The notes under the pieces: generated by a model | Told to the model about the DNA's origin: nothing | Database searches by the model: none | What the model saw: the letters and a program-made list of their open reading frames with translations, nothing else | Part shown: in pieces, positions 29,467 to 39,521 of the stretch | Numbering within the stretch: the first letter of the stretch is position 1 | Layout: every line of letters starts with the position of its first letter | Position numbers and translations under genes: made by a program | From: an uncultured Flavobacterium sp. | GTDB lineage: Bacteria > Bacteroidota > Bacteroidia > Flavobacteriales > Flavobacteriaceae | Direction of reading: 5' to 3' | Assembly: GCF_963422545.1 (NCBI RefSeq) | Contig: NZ_OY730237.1 | Coordinates: 1-62,118, forward strand | DNA length: 62,118 nucleotides

Positions 29467-30915
29467 ATGAAAAATAAATTCAAGTTAATATTTACAGCAT
29501 TCGTCTGCGTCACCACGTTTTCTGCTCATGCGCAAGGTGATTTCAGTATGGAAGCTAACAAATCAGAAGAAGCTGGCTATATTGCGCCAAAAGATCCATT
29601 GGTAAAAGTAAACCTTGAAAAATGGCAGGGTTACAAATTTGGAGTATTAATCCATATGGGGCTTTATACCCAACTGGGAACCGTAGAATCCTGGGGATTG
29701 GCCCCTGAAGATTGGGTAACCAGAGATGGTTACGACGATTATTATAAATATGCTACTGATTACAGAAATACGAAATACAAATTGAACCCAACGAATCTGA
29801 ATTCTGAAAAATGGGCAAAAATGTTCAAAAATGCGGGTGCAAAATATATGATTTTCACCTCTAAACATCATGATGGATTTTGTATGTATGATTCAAAATT
29901 CACTGATTTTAAAATCACAAATCCAGCATTGCCTTATGCAAAAAATCCAAATGCCGATGTATTGAAAAACGTATTGGATGCTTCAAGAAAAGAAGGATTG
30001 GCAGTGGGAGTTTATTACTCAAAACCCGACTGGACTACAGAAAACTTCTGGTGGTCATATTATCCGCCAAAAGACAGAAATCCTACTTATGACATCAAAA
30101 AATTCCCGGAAAGATGGCAAAGTTATGTGCAATACACACAAAATCAGTTGAACGAGTTGACTACAAATTACGGAAAAGTTGATATTCTTTGGCTTGATGG
30201 ATGTTGGGTTCGACCACTTTCTACTATTAACAAAAAAGTAGAAGACTTCTGCAAATATCCTTATGATATGGATATCAACATGAAATTAATCGCAGAAACG
30301 GCTCGCAAAAAACAACCCGGAATGTTGGTTGTAGATCGTTGGGTTCCCAGCGAATATGAAAATTATTTAACGCCTGAGCAAAAAACACCAGAAAAACCTT
30401 TGACGGTGCCTTGGGAAAGCTGCATTACCCTTGGTGGAGCTTGGGGATGGGTGCCAAATGATCATTATAAATCATCAAAAGAAGTAATACAATTAATGAC
30501 TAATATCGTGGTAAAAGGAGGAAATCTTTTACTGGGTGTAGGTCCGGATGCCAAAGGAGAATTTGACCCAAAAATTGAAACAACTTTAGCTAACGTTGGA
30601 AAATGGTTAAATGTAAATGGTGAAGCTATTTATGATACCAAACCTGTTGCCCCATATTTAGATGGAAAAGTGGGTTATACTCAAAAAGGAAATGCAATTT
30701 ACGGAATTTACATGCCTGCAAAAGAGGAGAAAGAATTACCTGCAGAAATTAGCATCAAAACTGACATAAAAGGCAATTTAAAAGTTTCTTTACTGAGCAA
30801 TAAACAAAATTTGAAAACTAAAAAAGTAGACGGTGGAATTATCGTTACCATTCCGCAAGAACTAAGAACTTCTTTAGCAAATCAGGAAGCGGTGGTAATT
30901 AAAATAAGTAAATAA
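29467..30915 (+). CDS. GH29 alpha-L-fucosidase (third), paralogue of the gene at 35403
   Basis: Exported fucosidase, signal peptide ending at AHAQ. Barrel features: YKFGVLIHMGLYTQLGTVESW, TSKHHDGFCMYD, YYSKPDWTTENFW and KVDILWLDGCWVRP with likely nucleophile Asp244; KGGNLLLGVGPDAKGEF near the end. It shares a long insertion (Pro-rich YYPPKDRNPTYD region) and VESW/PED motifs with the GH29 at 35403-36887, so the two come from a duplication and form their own subgroup. It starts 41 bases after the glycosylasparaginase stop. Length 482. Confidence 0.92.
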   Translation: MKNKFKLIFTAFVCVTTFSAHAQGDFSMEANKSEEAGYIAPKDPLVKVNLEKWQGYKFGVLIHMGLYTQLGTVESWGLAPEDWVTRDGYDDYYKYATDYRNTKYKLNPTNLNSEKWAKMFKNAGAKYMIFTSKHHDGFCMYDSKFTDFKITNPALPYAKNPNADVLKNVLDASRKEGLAVGVYYSKPDWTTENFWWSYYPPKDRNPTYDIKKFPERWQSYVQYTQNQLNELTTNYGKVDILWLDGCWVRPLSTINKKVEDFCKYPYDMDINMKLIAETARKKQPGMLVVDRWVPSEYENYLTPEQKTPEKPLTVPWESCITLGGAWGWVPNDHYKSSKEVIQLMTNIVVKGGNLLLGVGPDAKGEFDPKIETTLANVGKWLNVNGEAIYDTKPVAPYLDGKVGYTQKGNAIYGIYMPAKEEKELPAEISIKTDIKGNLKVSLLSNKQNLKTKKVDGGIIVTIPQELRTSLANQEAVVIKISK

Positions 30916-30931
30916 TTTTTTCTAAGAACCT

Positions 30932-33055
30932 ATGAAAAAACAATTATCAATGATTTTGGCATGTTTTGCTTTTTTGTCCATGACAGCGCAGAAAATTGGC
31001 CCACCAGCTCCTTATGGTGCATTGCCAACCGAACCGCAATTGCATTGGCAGGAATTGGAACAATATGTTTTAGTGCATTTTACGCCAACGACTTTTCAAA
31101 ATAAAGAATGGGGATATGGTGATGCCGATCCTAAAATTTTCAATCCTGTAAAATTTGATGCGAATCAAATTGTAAATGCTGCCAAAGACGGCGGTTTTAA
31201 AGGAGTAATTTTTGTTGCCAAACACCATGACGGATTTTGTTTATGGCCTACCAAAACAACTTCTTACAACATTAGCGCAAGCCCTTTTCGTGATGGAAAA
31301 GGTGATATGGTAAAAGAAATGGAAGTTGCGGCACGTAAGGCCGGAATGAAATTCGGACTCTACTGCTCGCCTTGGGATCGAAATAATGAAGATTATGGAA
31401 AGCCTGAATATGTAGAAAAATACCGAAATCAGTTAAAAGAATTGTACTCTAACTATGGTAACTTATTCATTACCTGGTTTGATGGTGCAAATGGCGGCGA
31501 CGGCTATTATGGTGGTAAAAAGGAGAAAAGAAACATAGACCGATCTACGTATTACGGCTGGGATAAAACCTGGGGAATATCTCGTGAATTGCAACCCGGA
31601 GCTGTTATTTTTGCTGATAATGGCGATGTACGCTGGGTAGGAAATGAAAGAGGTTTTGCAAATGAAACTTCTTGGGAAACTTTTACTCCGGAACCAATAG
31701 CAGGAAAAACAGTTGCCGTTCCGGGAGAAACCGACTCAGATAAAGCGCAGGGCGGAACACGAAACGGCAAATTTTGGAAACCAGCTGAATGTGATGTACC
31801 GCTTAGAAATGGCTGGTTTTATCATGCCAATGAAGACAATAATGTGAAATCAGTTTCGGAGTTATTCGAAATTTACTGTAAATCTGTAGGAAGAGGCGCT
31901 GCTATGGATATCGGGATTTCACCAAATACAGATGGTGTATTGCATCAAAATGATGTTAAGGCTTTGAAAAATTTTGGTGATTTTTTAAAGAAATTGTTTG
32001 CTGATAATCTTGCGCAATCGGCTGTGATTACTGCTTCGGAAATTCGAGGTGAAAATCAAATATTTTTCGGAACAAAAAATCTGACTGATAACGATCGTTA
32101 TTCCTATTGGGCGACCAATGATGATGTAAAAAAAGCCTGGCTGCTTTTAGAATGGAAAAAAGAGCAAACGTTTAATATCATTCGCTTAAGAGAAAATATC
32201 AAATTGGGGCAACGTATCGAAAAAATCGAAATCGATGCTTTTATCAATGGAAATTGGAAAAAAGTAGGTGAAGCTACAAGTATTGGTGCCAATCGATTGG
32301 TACGTTTACCTAATTATATCACAACTTCAAAATTGAGAATTCTTATTAAAGAATCTCCGGTTTGTATTGCTTTAAGCGATGTTGGTGTTTTTAGAGAGCC
32401 AGAACAATTGGCACTTCCAAAAATTAAAAGAGACAAAGACGGCAACGTTTCTATCACTACTGAAACAACGGTAAATCAAATTCGCTATACAATTGACGGA
32501 ACTGAACCTACTGTACAATCTCCAATTTATGAAGGGACATTTCCATTTTTGACCTCAGGTGATGTCAAAGCCAAATCTTTTGGAACAGATATGAAATCCG
32601 ACGAAACTGCAATTCAATCTTTTAATGTTTGCAAAAAAGACTGGAAAATAGTTACTGTTTCTTTTGAAAATGAGGAAAAGGAACAAGCATTAAACGCTAT
32701 TGATGAAAATGCTGAAACTTTTTGGAGTACAGCTGATAATACATCGTTAACGCCTTTACCGCAATCTATAGTTCTTGATATGGGGCAAGAAATGGAAATT
32801 ACATCTTTATCGTATTTACCTCGTCAAAACGGAACTGGCGGAATTGTAAAAAATTACCAATGGGAAGTAAGTACAGATAATATGACCTGGACAACAGTTG
32901 CCGAAGGTGAATTTGCCAATATCAAAAGTAATCCTGTTGAGCAAAACATCATCTTAAAAGCATCGGCGAAAGCCAGATATATTAAATTCGTTGGAAAAAC
33001 AAGTGTAGACGGAAGATATATTTCTGTTGCTGAATTGGGTGTAAAAACGAAATAA
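30932..33055 (+). CDS. GH29 alpha-L-fucosidase, GH29-B-like, with C-terminal binding domains
   Basis: Exported enzyme of 707 residues; signal peptide ends at MTAQ. The barrel differs from the other four: VLVHFTPTTFQNKEWG, FVAKHHDGFCLWPTKTTSY, GLYCSPWDRN and LFITWFDGANGG with likely nucleophile Asp184, a pattern typical of the GH29-B group that prefers alpha-1,3/1,4-fucose in Lewis structures (family knowledge). After residue about 500 there is a chitobiase C-terminal-type domain (IRYTIDGTEPTVQSPIYEG) and an F5/8 type C (CBM32-like) domain (IVLDMGQEMEITSLSYLPRQ). It starts 16 bases after the previous GH29 stop and ends the operon. Confidence 0.92.
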   Translation: MKKQLSMILACFAFLSMTAQKIGPPAPYGALPTEPQLHWQELEQYVLVHFTPTTFQNKEWGYGDADPKIFNPVKFDANQIVNAAKDGGFKGVIFVAKHHDGFCLWPTKTTSYNISASPFRDGKGDMVKEMEVAARKAGMKFGLYCSPWDRNNEDYGKPEYVEKYRNQLKELYSNYGNLFITWFDGANGGDGYYGGKKEKRNIDRSTYYGWDKTWGISRELQPGAVIFADNGDVRWVGNERGFANETSWETFTPEPIAGKTVAVPGETDSDKAQGGTRNGKFWKPAECDVPLRNGWFYHANEDNNVKSVSELFEIYCKSVGRGAAMDIGISPNTDGVLHQNDVKALKNFGDFLKKLFADNLAQSAVITASEIRGENQIFFGTKNLTDNDRYSYWATNDDVKKAWLLLEWKKEQTFNIIRLRENIKLGQRIEKIEIDAFINGNWKKVGEATSIGANRLVRLPNYITTSKLRILIKESPVCIALSDVGVFREPEQLALPKIKRDKDGNVSITTETTVNQIRYTIDGTEPTVQSPIYEGTFPFLTSGDVKAKSFGTDMKSDETAIQSFNVCKKDWKIVTVSFENEEKEQALNAIDENAETFWSTADNTSLTPLPQSIVLDMGQEMEITSLSYLPRQNGTGGIVKNYQWEVSTDNMTWTTVAEGEFANIKSNPVEQNIILKASAKARYIKFVGKTSVDGRYISVAELGVKTK

Positions 33056-33083
33056 TCCTGTTTTCTTTTACTAGAAATGATGC

Positions 33084-33115
33084 AAAAAAGGCCATTCGAT
33101 TGAATGGCCTTTTTT
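33084..33115. terminator. Bidirectional terminator between converging operons
   Basis: AAAAAAGGCCATTC and GAATGGCCTTTTTT pair perfectly over 14 bp around GATT. It serves the plus-strand fucosidase operon and the minus-strand GH92 gene (stop at 33149). Confidence 0.9.
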
Positions 33116-33148
33116 GTATTTTAATCGTAATTATACTTTTTATTCTTG

Positions 33149-35392
33149 TTATTCCTGAATCACTTTTAGCGTTGTTCCGTTTACAAAATCATCATGCGAA
33201 ATAAAGAAACTATTTAAGACTTTTCCATTTAACTGAATTTCTTTGATTTTTCCATCAGCATTCATTACTCGTTCAATTACAATATTTTCTTTTTTATAAT
33301 ATCGTAGATCTAATTGAATCGTTATTTTATCAAACATTGGCGTTGTAATAGTATAAATTGGATCTCCGGGAGATATTGGATAAATTCCCATCATGGAATA
33401 CACCAGCCACGCCGACATGGTTCCTGTATCGTCATTTCCTGGTAATCCTTTTGGTACATTTTTGAAATATTCTCTCACTAATTTTTTTACCATTTCCTGA
33501 CTCTTCCACTCCTCACCTTTTATGTAATTAAATAAATAAGGATAGGCAATATCAGGCTCGTTTGCCATATCAAATTGTTTGATGTCAAAAACTTTTTGCA
33601 ATTGATCAGAGAAAGGTTTATCTCCACCCATTAATTTTATCAATCCCTTGATATCATGGGGTACCATAAAAGCATACTGCCATGCATTTCCTTCGACAAA
33701 GCCCACATTTGCTTGAAAATTAGCTCCTGCCACAGGATCAAAAGGTTCATACCAATTGTCCGTCGCAGTTCTTGGTCGGAGTAATTTTAAATCTTTATCA
33801 TATAATTTTCGATACGATAAGGAACGTTTCGTAAAACGTTTATAATCTTCTTTTTCTCCTAAAGCTTTCGCTAAAAGTGAAATCGCATAATCTGAAGTAT
33901 TATATTCCAGCGTTGTAGAAACAGGTCCTAGGTAATTAGTTGATAAATATCCTTTGTCGAGATATTCTTTAAGCCCGGGACGCAACGGATTATCTTCAAT
34001 TTGATCAGCGCTTTTTAACATTGCATGGTAGGCTTTATAAATATCAAAATCCTGAATTCCCTTTAAGCAGGCATCTACAATAACTATACTTGCCGGATCT
34101 CCAACCATTGTAAATGTTTCTGTTGAATTTAATTCCCATTTTGGCAGCCAGCCGTTTTCATCATACATTTCCAACATGCTTTTAATCATATCAGATTGTT
34201 GCTTAGGATAAACTAAAGACGTTAACGGATGCATGTTTCGGTACGTATCCCACAAAGAAAATACCGTATAACGTGTGTCTGCGGTTTTTCCAATCTTACT
34301 TCTTTTTATTCGGGGATATTCTCCATTAACATCATTTAATACATTAGGATGAATTAAAGTGTGATACAATGCCGTATAAAAAATAACTTTATCCTGATAT
34401 GAACCGCCTTCGACCAAAATTTTAGAAAGTTCCTTATTCCATTCGTCGTAGGTTTCTTTGTAAACTGCTTCAAATGATTTATCTCCGGTTTCTTTTTCTA
34501 AATTCTCACGGGCATTTTCAATACTTACATATGAAACTCCAATTTTAACTTCGACTGTTTCTTTTTTACTAAATTGATAAGTAAAATAAGTTCCAATGCT
34601 ATCTCCAACGACTGTTTTAATGGTATTTTTCATCATTCGGGTTTTACCATTGTAGCCCATCCATTGTGCTTCTACACCTTCATATTTTGGTGTTTTTTTC
34701 CAAACTCCATAATGATCTGCCGGTTTAGAAAATTTTGCCACAAAATAAACCGGATAAGCATCCTCAGGACTATTATAACAAAATGAACCTACAGTACGCA
34801 TTCCTTCTATTTCTGTTGAGGAAACTACTTTTACCATAGCTCCTTCTTCATTTGTTAATCCTAAACCAAGATTCAGTAAAATATTAGATTGCCCTTTCGG
34901 GAAAGTAAATTTGCTTACTCCTACTCTTTTCGAAGCTGTAAATTCTCCCTTAACTTTATATTTATCAATATCTACGCTGTAATAAGCTGTTTTAGCAACT
35001 TCATTAGAGTAAGTTGAACCATATTTTAAATGATTGGTTTCAACCTCTCCTGTTGTTGGCATTAGCAAAATAACGCCTAAATCAGGACAGCCTACGCCGC
35101 TTAAATTCACCTGACTAAATCCGGTCAAAAATGTATTTTCATTTACATAAGGATTAGACAACCATTGGCTGTCTTTTTCTAAAGGCTTATTTTGAGATCC
35201 CGCTACGTTAAATGGGCTGATACTTGCCATTCCTCTTGGCGCAATTGGCCCCGGAAAGGCAGCTCCATAATTTGAAGTTCCAATTAACGGATTCACAAAT
35301 TCTGCGGGCTGTTGCCCAAAAACCGTTATACCAAAAAACAGCATGCAAAAAATACATGCTGTTTGTAATGTTACTCTCATATTAAAAATCAT
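33149..35392 (-). CDS. GH92 alpha-mannosidase
   Basis: Exported calcium-dependent inverting exo-alpha-mannosidase. Signal peptide ends at VFGQ, and the mature protein opens FVNPLIGTSNYGAAFPGPIAP. Family motifs seen are SLWDTYRN, LPKWELNSTETFTMVGDP, GFVEGNAWQY and the catalytic GNDDTGTMSAW. The length of 747 residues is typical. ATG 35380 (MRVTLQ) is an equally possible start. It lies 10 bases after a GH29 gene and is the last gene of the run. It would remove the alpha-linked mannoses of the N-glycan core or high-mannose arms; linkage specificity is not readable here. Confidence 0.95.
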   Translation of the reverse strand: MIFNMRVTLQTACIFCMLFFGITVFGQQPAEFVNPLIGTSNYGAAFPGPIAPRGMASISPFNVAGSQNKPLEKDSQWLSNPYVNENTFLTGFSQVNLSGVGCPDLGVILLMPTTGEVETNHLKYGSTYSNEVAKTAYYSVDIDKYKVKGEFTASKRVGVSKFTFPKGQSNILLNLGLGLTNEEGAMVKVVSSTEIEGMRTVGSFCYNSPEDAYPVYFVAKFSKPADHYGVWKKTPKYEGVEAQWMGYNGKTRMMKNTIKTVVGDSIGTYFTYQFSKKETVEVKIGVSYVSIENARENLEKETGDKSFEAVYKETYDEWNKELSKILVEGGSYQDKVIFYTALYHTLIHPNVLNDVNGEYPRIKRSKIGKTADTRYTVFSLWDTYRNMHPLTSLVYPKQQSDMIKSMLEMYDENGWLPKWELNSTETFTMVGDPASIVIVDACLKGIQDFDIYKAYHAMLKSADQIEDNPLRPGLKEYLDKGYLSTNYLGPVSTTLEYNTSDYAISLLAKALGEKEDYKRFTKRSLSYRKLYDKDLKLLRPRTATDNWYEPFDPVAGANFQANVGFVEGNAWQYAFMVPHDIKGLIKLMGGDKPFSDQLQKVFDIKQFDMANEPDIAYPYLFNYIKGEEWKSQEMVKKLVREYFKNVPKGLPGNDDTGTMSAWLVYSMMGIYPISPGDPIYTITTPMFDKITIQLDLRYYKKENIVIERVMNADGKIKEIQLNGKVLNSFFISHDDFVNGTTLKVIQE

Positions 35393-35402
35393 AATTAATT
35401 TC

Positions 35403-36887
35403 CTATCTTATAATGGCCTCAATTTTCAAAGTCCAGGCTTCTTTACATGGTAAATTATTCCTTAAACTTTCCGGAATTATCACTTTAAATCCTTCCGCAA
35501 ATTTAGTCCATTTCAATTGTGTTTTGGAACCTAACATCGTAATTTTTGTTCCTTTTTTAGGAGTAATCGATTTTATTATAATTTCTGATGCAATTTTATC
35601 TTCTCCCTCTTTAGCTAAATAAAACAAAAATACATTTCCTTCTTTATTTTGAGTCATGCAAATATTGTTTTCTTTAAAAGGAGCAATTGGTTTTGTATTA
35701 TAAATAGCAATACTGTTTACTTTCATCCAATCTCCGTAAGCCGCTAATAAATCATAAGCTCCTTGCTGCCAATCTCCTTCGGGACTTGGAGCAACATTCA
35801 ATAATAGATTTCCGCCTTTGGCCACAACATCAATAAGCATGTGAATACCTTCACGGCCAGTTAAATATTTGGCATCCGGCGTATAAGACCATCCACCACC
35901 CGAAGTAATGCAAGACTCCCAAGGATAAGGCAATGTTTTTTCGGGAACACGATTTTCAGGAGTTAAATAATTTTGATTTTTTCCGTGAACTGCTCTGTCG
36001 ACAACTATTAATCCCGGTTGTTTTTGACGTGCTTTTACAACCAATTCATCCATTTTAATGTCCTGATCAACAACTCTGTGTTTTATAAATCCGTCTTTAG
36101 ATTCATTTTCGGCAAACTTCTCTTTATAATTTTCATTTATATTTTGCTGATCTCTTTTTTTCACCCATCCGCCATCTAACCATAAAATATCGACTTTACC
36201 GTAATCTGTCAATAACTCTAAAATTTGGTTCTGTGTAAAGTCAATATATTTTTGCCATTTTTCTGGATAAAGCTTTGGATCATAATTAACATTTCTGTCA
36301 AAAGGAGGGAAATATGGATCCCAATAGTTTTCGTTATGCCAGTCTGGTTTAGAGAAATAAGCCCCTACAGATAAATTTTCTTTTCTAAAAGCATTAAAAA
36401 CTTCTTTTGCAATATTTGCTTTTGGATTACTGCCGAAAGCACATTCTTTGTCAGTTACTTTATAATCTGTGTATTTTGAATCGAACATAGAAAATCCGTC
36501 ATGGTGTTTTGTGGTAAAAACCATGTATTTCATTCCGGCTGCTTTTGCCGCTTTTGCCCATTTTTCAGGATCAAACTTCACTGGATTGAATGTTTTTTTC
36601 AAACCTTCGTACTCTTTTACATATTGATTGTAATTCCCCGGATTGCTTCCTTTTTTACGTTCGCACCATCCATAATCCTCCGGGCAAATTGACCACGATT
36701 CTACAATTCCCCATTGGCTGTAGGTTCCCCAGTGCATTAATAAACCAAACTTTTTGCCTTGCCATTCTTCCAGATTTTTCAGCACTAATGGATCTGTTTC
36801 CGGTACATAACGTTCATCTTCATAAATGGCCTGAGAAAACATTTGAACTGAAAATAAAATTGCTATTATTAATATTCCTCTTTTCAT
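35403..36887 (-). CDS. GH29 alpha-L-fucosidase (fifth), paralogue of the gene at 29467
   Basis: Exported fucosidase of 494 residues, signal peptide ending at MFSQ. The open frame extends upstream to 36998 over the end of the GH20 gene, but ATG 36887 begins a proper signal peptide. Motifs: KKFGLLMHWGTYSQWGIVESW, TTKHHDGFSMFD, YFSKPDWHNENYWD and KVDILWLDGGWVKK with likely nucleophile Asp238. It resembles the GH29 at 29467 along its whole length. It follows GH20 by 77 bases and precedes GH92 by 10. Confidence 0.92.
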   Translation of the reverse strand: MKRGILIIAILFSVQMFSQAIYEDERYVPETDPLVLKNLEEWQGKKFGLLMHWGTYSQWGIVESWSICPEDYGWCERKKGSNPGNYNQYVKEYEGLKKTFNPVKFDPEKWAKAAKAAGMKYMVFTTKHHDGFSMFDSKYTDYKVTDKECAFGSNPKANIAKEVFNAFRKENLSVGAYFSKPDWHNENYWDPYFPPFDRNVNYDPKLYPEKWQKYIDFTQNQILELLTDYGKVDILWLDGGWVKKRDQQNINENYKEKFAENESKDGFIKHRVVDQDIKMDELVVKARQKQPGLIVVDRAVHGKNQNYLTPENRVPEKTLPYPWESCITSGGGWSYTPDAKYLTGREGIHMLIDVVAKGGNLLLNVAPSPEGDWQQGAYDLLAAYGDWMKVNSIAIYNTKPIAPFKENNICMTQNKEGNVFLFYLAKEGEDKIASEIIIKSITPKKGTKITMLGSKTQLKWTKFAEGFKVIIPESLRNNLPCKEAWTLKIEAIIR

Positions 36888-36964
36888 ATTTACTCTATTT
36901 TTTTGGTTTTTGGTTTGTTGTTTTTGATTTGTTGTTAAACATTTTAAATATGCCCTTAACAGGT

Positions 36965-39286
36965 TTAATTCAAAGAAATCTCGTCTACAAATAGCCAAGT
37001 CCCTCCACCTGTTGGGCTCTTCTTTAAATTCGCAGCGATTACTTTAACAAATCGTACATTTCGTTTTCCAAAACTGATTTTAAAATCTTTTAATTCAGAG
37101 TTTGGATTGACCGCATACGGACGGTTTATTTTTCCAACTTCTGTATAATTAAGATCATCATTTGATACTAAAACTTTTACTTGCGTTGGAAAGTAAATTC
37201 CGGCACCCTGACTTTCCAAAGTACCAATATTAACCTGTTCTAAACTTTGTTGGTTTTCAAGATCAATAACAAGTTCCATATCATTACTTAACCAGGCTTG
37301 CCATTGTCCGTCATGAAAATTTTTAGAACCTCTAATCGTATTTACCATCCCAAAAGGTCCATCTCCTTTATAACTTTCACTGTAAGGTGTCAAATAACTC
37401 ACTTTATGACCAAATCCTTTATGAAATACGATCGTATCTGTAAAGGTTTTTCCAATAGGTTTATCGTTTTGAAACAAAGAAGCTTTTAATATTGTTGTTT
37501 CCTTAAATCCAATTGGTGTGGTATATTTTAAAGCATTCTGATCTATATTTTTATTTCCTAAAACATAACGAATATCCGGATTTGGAAATTCATTTTTCAA
37601 CGTAACATTAATTTGTTTTTTACCCAAATCTGCACTCGATGAAGCGCTAACCAAATACGCACTTTTTGCATAATTGATGCCTAAATAATCATAACGTTTC
37701 AAAAGTGAAGGTAGTCTTGAAGTAAAATTATTCCAATTGCGATTTTCCTTAGAACTCCATAAAACTTCAGATAAAGCAGCTAATCTCGGAAAAATCATAT
37801 ACTCTGAAGCTTTTGGGCTTGTTATAAATTCTGCCCATAAATTGGCTTGTCCACCTAATACATGATTGGCTTCCTCCGGCGTCATTTCGTTTACAATAGG
37901 ATCAAATTCGTAAACTTTACTTAAAGGATTATAAGCATCAAAAGCTAAAGGTTCTTCATTTTGAGGTCCTTGATAAAAATTAAAATAACAAGGAGATTCT
38001 GGCGACATAATTACGTCATGACCTTGCTTTGCTGCTTCAGTTCCTCCTTTTGTTCCTCTCCAGCTCATTACAGTCGCTTCAGGAGCTAAACCGCCTTCGA
38101 GTATTTCGTCCCAGCCAATTAATTTCTTGCCTTTAGAATTGATATATTTCTCCATTCTTTTCACAAAATAACTTTGCAATTCATGGGCATCTTTCAATCC
38201 ATTATCTTTCATTCTTTTTTGACAATTCGGACATTTATCCCAATTGGTTTTGGTTGCTTCATCGCCTCCAATATGAATGTATTTTGAAGGAAAAATGGTA
38301 ATGACTTCATCGATTACATTCTGCAAAAATTCAAAAGTAGTTTCTTTTCCGGCACAATAAATATCGGTAATTGGCCATAATCCGCCTGACGGAACTCCTA
38401 TTCTCTGATTAAAACAAGCTAATTCAGGATAAGCTGCAATGGCAGAACTCACGTGCGCCGGCATTTCGATTTCAGGAATAATTTCTATATTTTTTGCTGC
38501 GGCATATTTTACAATTTCTTTTAATTCTTCCTGCGTCAAAAATCCACCGTAAGTTCCTTTTTCATCTGGATTTGTAACCAATCTTGCATTCCAGGCTGCA
38601 TTTTCCTGATCGACTCTCCATGCACCAACTTCGGTTAGTTTTGGATATTTTTTAATCTCAATTCTCCATCCCTGATCATCAACCAAATGCAAATGCAAAA
38701 CATTCATTTTCAACATTGCCAAACGATCAATGGTTTCGATTACGTAGTTTTTATCAAAAAAATGACGCGATAAATCCAGCATTAACCCTCGCCATTCAAA
38801 ACGAGGTTCATCTGTAATAGTAACGTTCGGAATTTGCCATTTTGCAGATGTTATCAAACTTTTACTTTCAATAGCTTCCGGAAGTAACTGTCGAATAGTT
38901 TCTAAACCATAAATAAAACCTGCATTTCCTTTGGCAGTAATTGTGATGTTTTTTTCATTTACATCAAGTGTATAAGCTTCTTTATTAAAATTAGGGTCAA
39001 CTCTAAATTGAATAAAATTACTTTTCGGAATTGCACTTGAAATTTCAGGACGAAATCCTGCTGCGGTTCCAAATTTGTTTATTAAAACCGTAGCAATTTC
39101 TTTTTGAGAATCTCCAGTTACAACAAATTTAGTCGCTGCAGAAAACTGAAAAATTCCTGGCTTTATAACTAATTGCTTTGGTTTCGGAATTATTTGAATA
39201 TCTTTTTCGGTAGGTGCTTTTTGACTGTAAGCATTACTTATTACAGTCAAAAAAAGTACGATAACGATTGGTTTTAGTATTCTCAT
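36965..39286 (-). CDS. GH20 beta-N-acetylhexosaminidase
   Basis: Exported exo-enzyme removing terminal beta-GlcNAc or GalNAc by substrate-assisted catalysis. Signal peptide ends at AYSQ. An N-terminal GH20b domain (IIPKPKQL) precedes the barrel with WRGLMLDLSRHF, LHLHLVDDQGWR and the catalytic pair Asp342-Glu343 in YIHIGGDEATK. WAEFITSP and PRLAALSEVLW follow. From about residue 620 on, an F5/8 type C-like beta domain is present (GSKNFHDGQWQAWLSNDMELVIDLE compressed as FHDGQWQAW). Length 773. It would act on antennal GlcNAc after galactose and fucose removal. Confidence 0.95.
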   Translation of the reverse strand: MRILKPIVIVLFLTVISNAYSQKAPTEKDIQIIPKPKQLVIKPGIFQFSAATKFVVTGDSQKEIATVLINKFGTAAGFRPEISSAIPKSNFIQFRVDPNFNKEAYTLDVNEKNITITAKGNAGFIYGLETIRQLLPEAIESKSLITSAKWQIPNVTITDEPRFEWRGLMLDLSRHFFDKNYVIETIDRLAMLKMNVLHLHLVDDQGWRIEIKKYPKLTEVGAWRVDQENAAWNARLVTNPDEKGTYGGFLTQEELKEIVKYAAAKNIEIIPEIEMPAHVSSAIAAYPELACFNQRIGVPSGGLWPITDIYCAGKETTFEFLQNVIDEVITIFPSKYIHIGGDEATKTNWDKCPNCQKRMKDNGLKDAHELQSYFVKRMEKYINSKGKKLIGWDEILEGGLAPEATVMSWRGTKGGTEAAKQGHDVIMSPESPCYFNFYQGPQNEEPLAFDAYNPLSKVYEFDPIVNEMTPEEANHVLGGQANLWAEFITSPKASEYMIFPRLAALSEVLWSSKENRNWNNFTSRLPSLLKRYDYLGINYAKSAYLVSASSSADLGKKQINVTLKNEFPNPDIRYVLGNKNIDQNALKYTTPIGFKETTILKASLFQNDKPIGKTFTDTIVFHKGFGHKVSYLTPYSESYKGDGPFGMVNTIRGSKNFHDGQWQAWLSNDMELVIDLENQQSLEQVNIGTLESQGAGIYFPTQVKVLVSNDDLNYTEVGKINRPYAVNPNSELKDFKISFGKRNVRFVKVIAANLKKSPTGGGTWLFVDEISLN

Positions 39287-39398
39287 GCTTTATTATTTTA
39301 AAAATAGTATAATTTTAAATTGATAGTGATAGCTTTTGTCTCTTAGCAAATCAAATTAAGGAAACTCGTAATAAAATATAACTTACCTAAAACAAACA

Positions 39399-39421
39399 GA
39401 ACCATAATAGTATTATGGTTC
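39399..39421 (-). terminator. Hairpin after the GHL10-like gene
   Basis: GAACCATAATA and TATTATGGTTC pair perfectly around a single G, 100 bases downstream of the GHL10-like stop. No strong T tract follows on the minus strand, so it may be a processing or attenuation site. Confidence 0.4.
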
Positions 39422-39521
39422 CTATTCTAAGTATCTAAAATTACAATTTTTTCTCAATCCAAGTTAACATTTGCAATAACCAACACAGTGGATATTTGAA
39501 TCTTGTAAGAGATACTATGCT

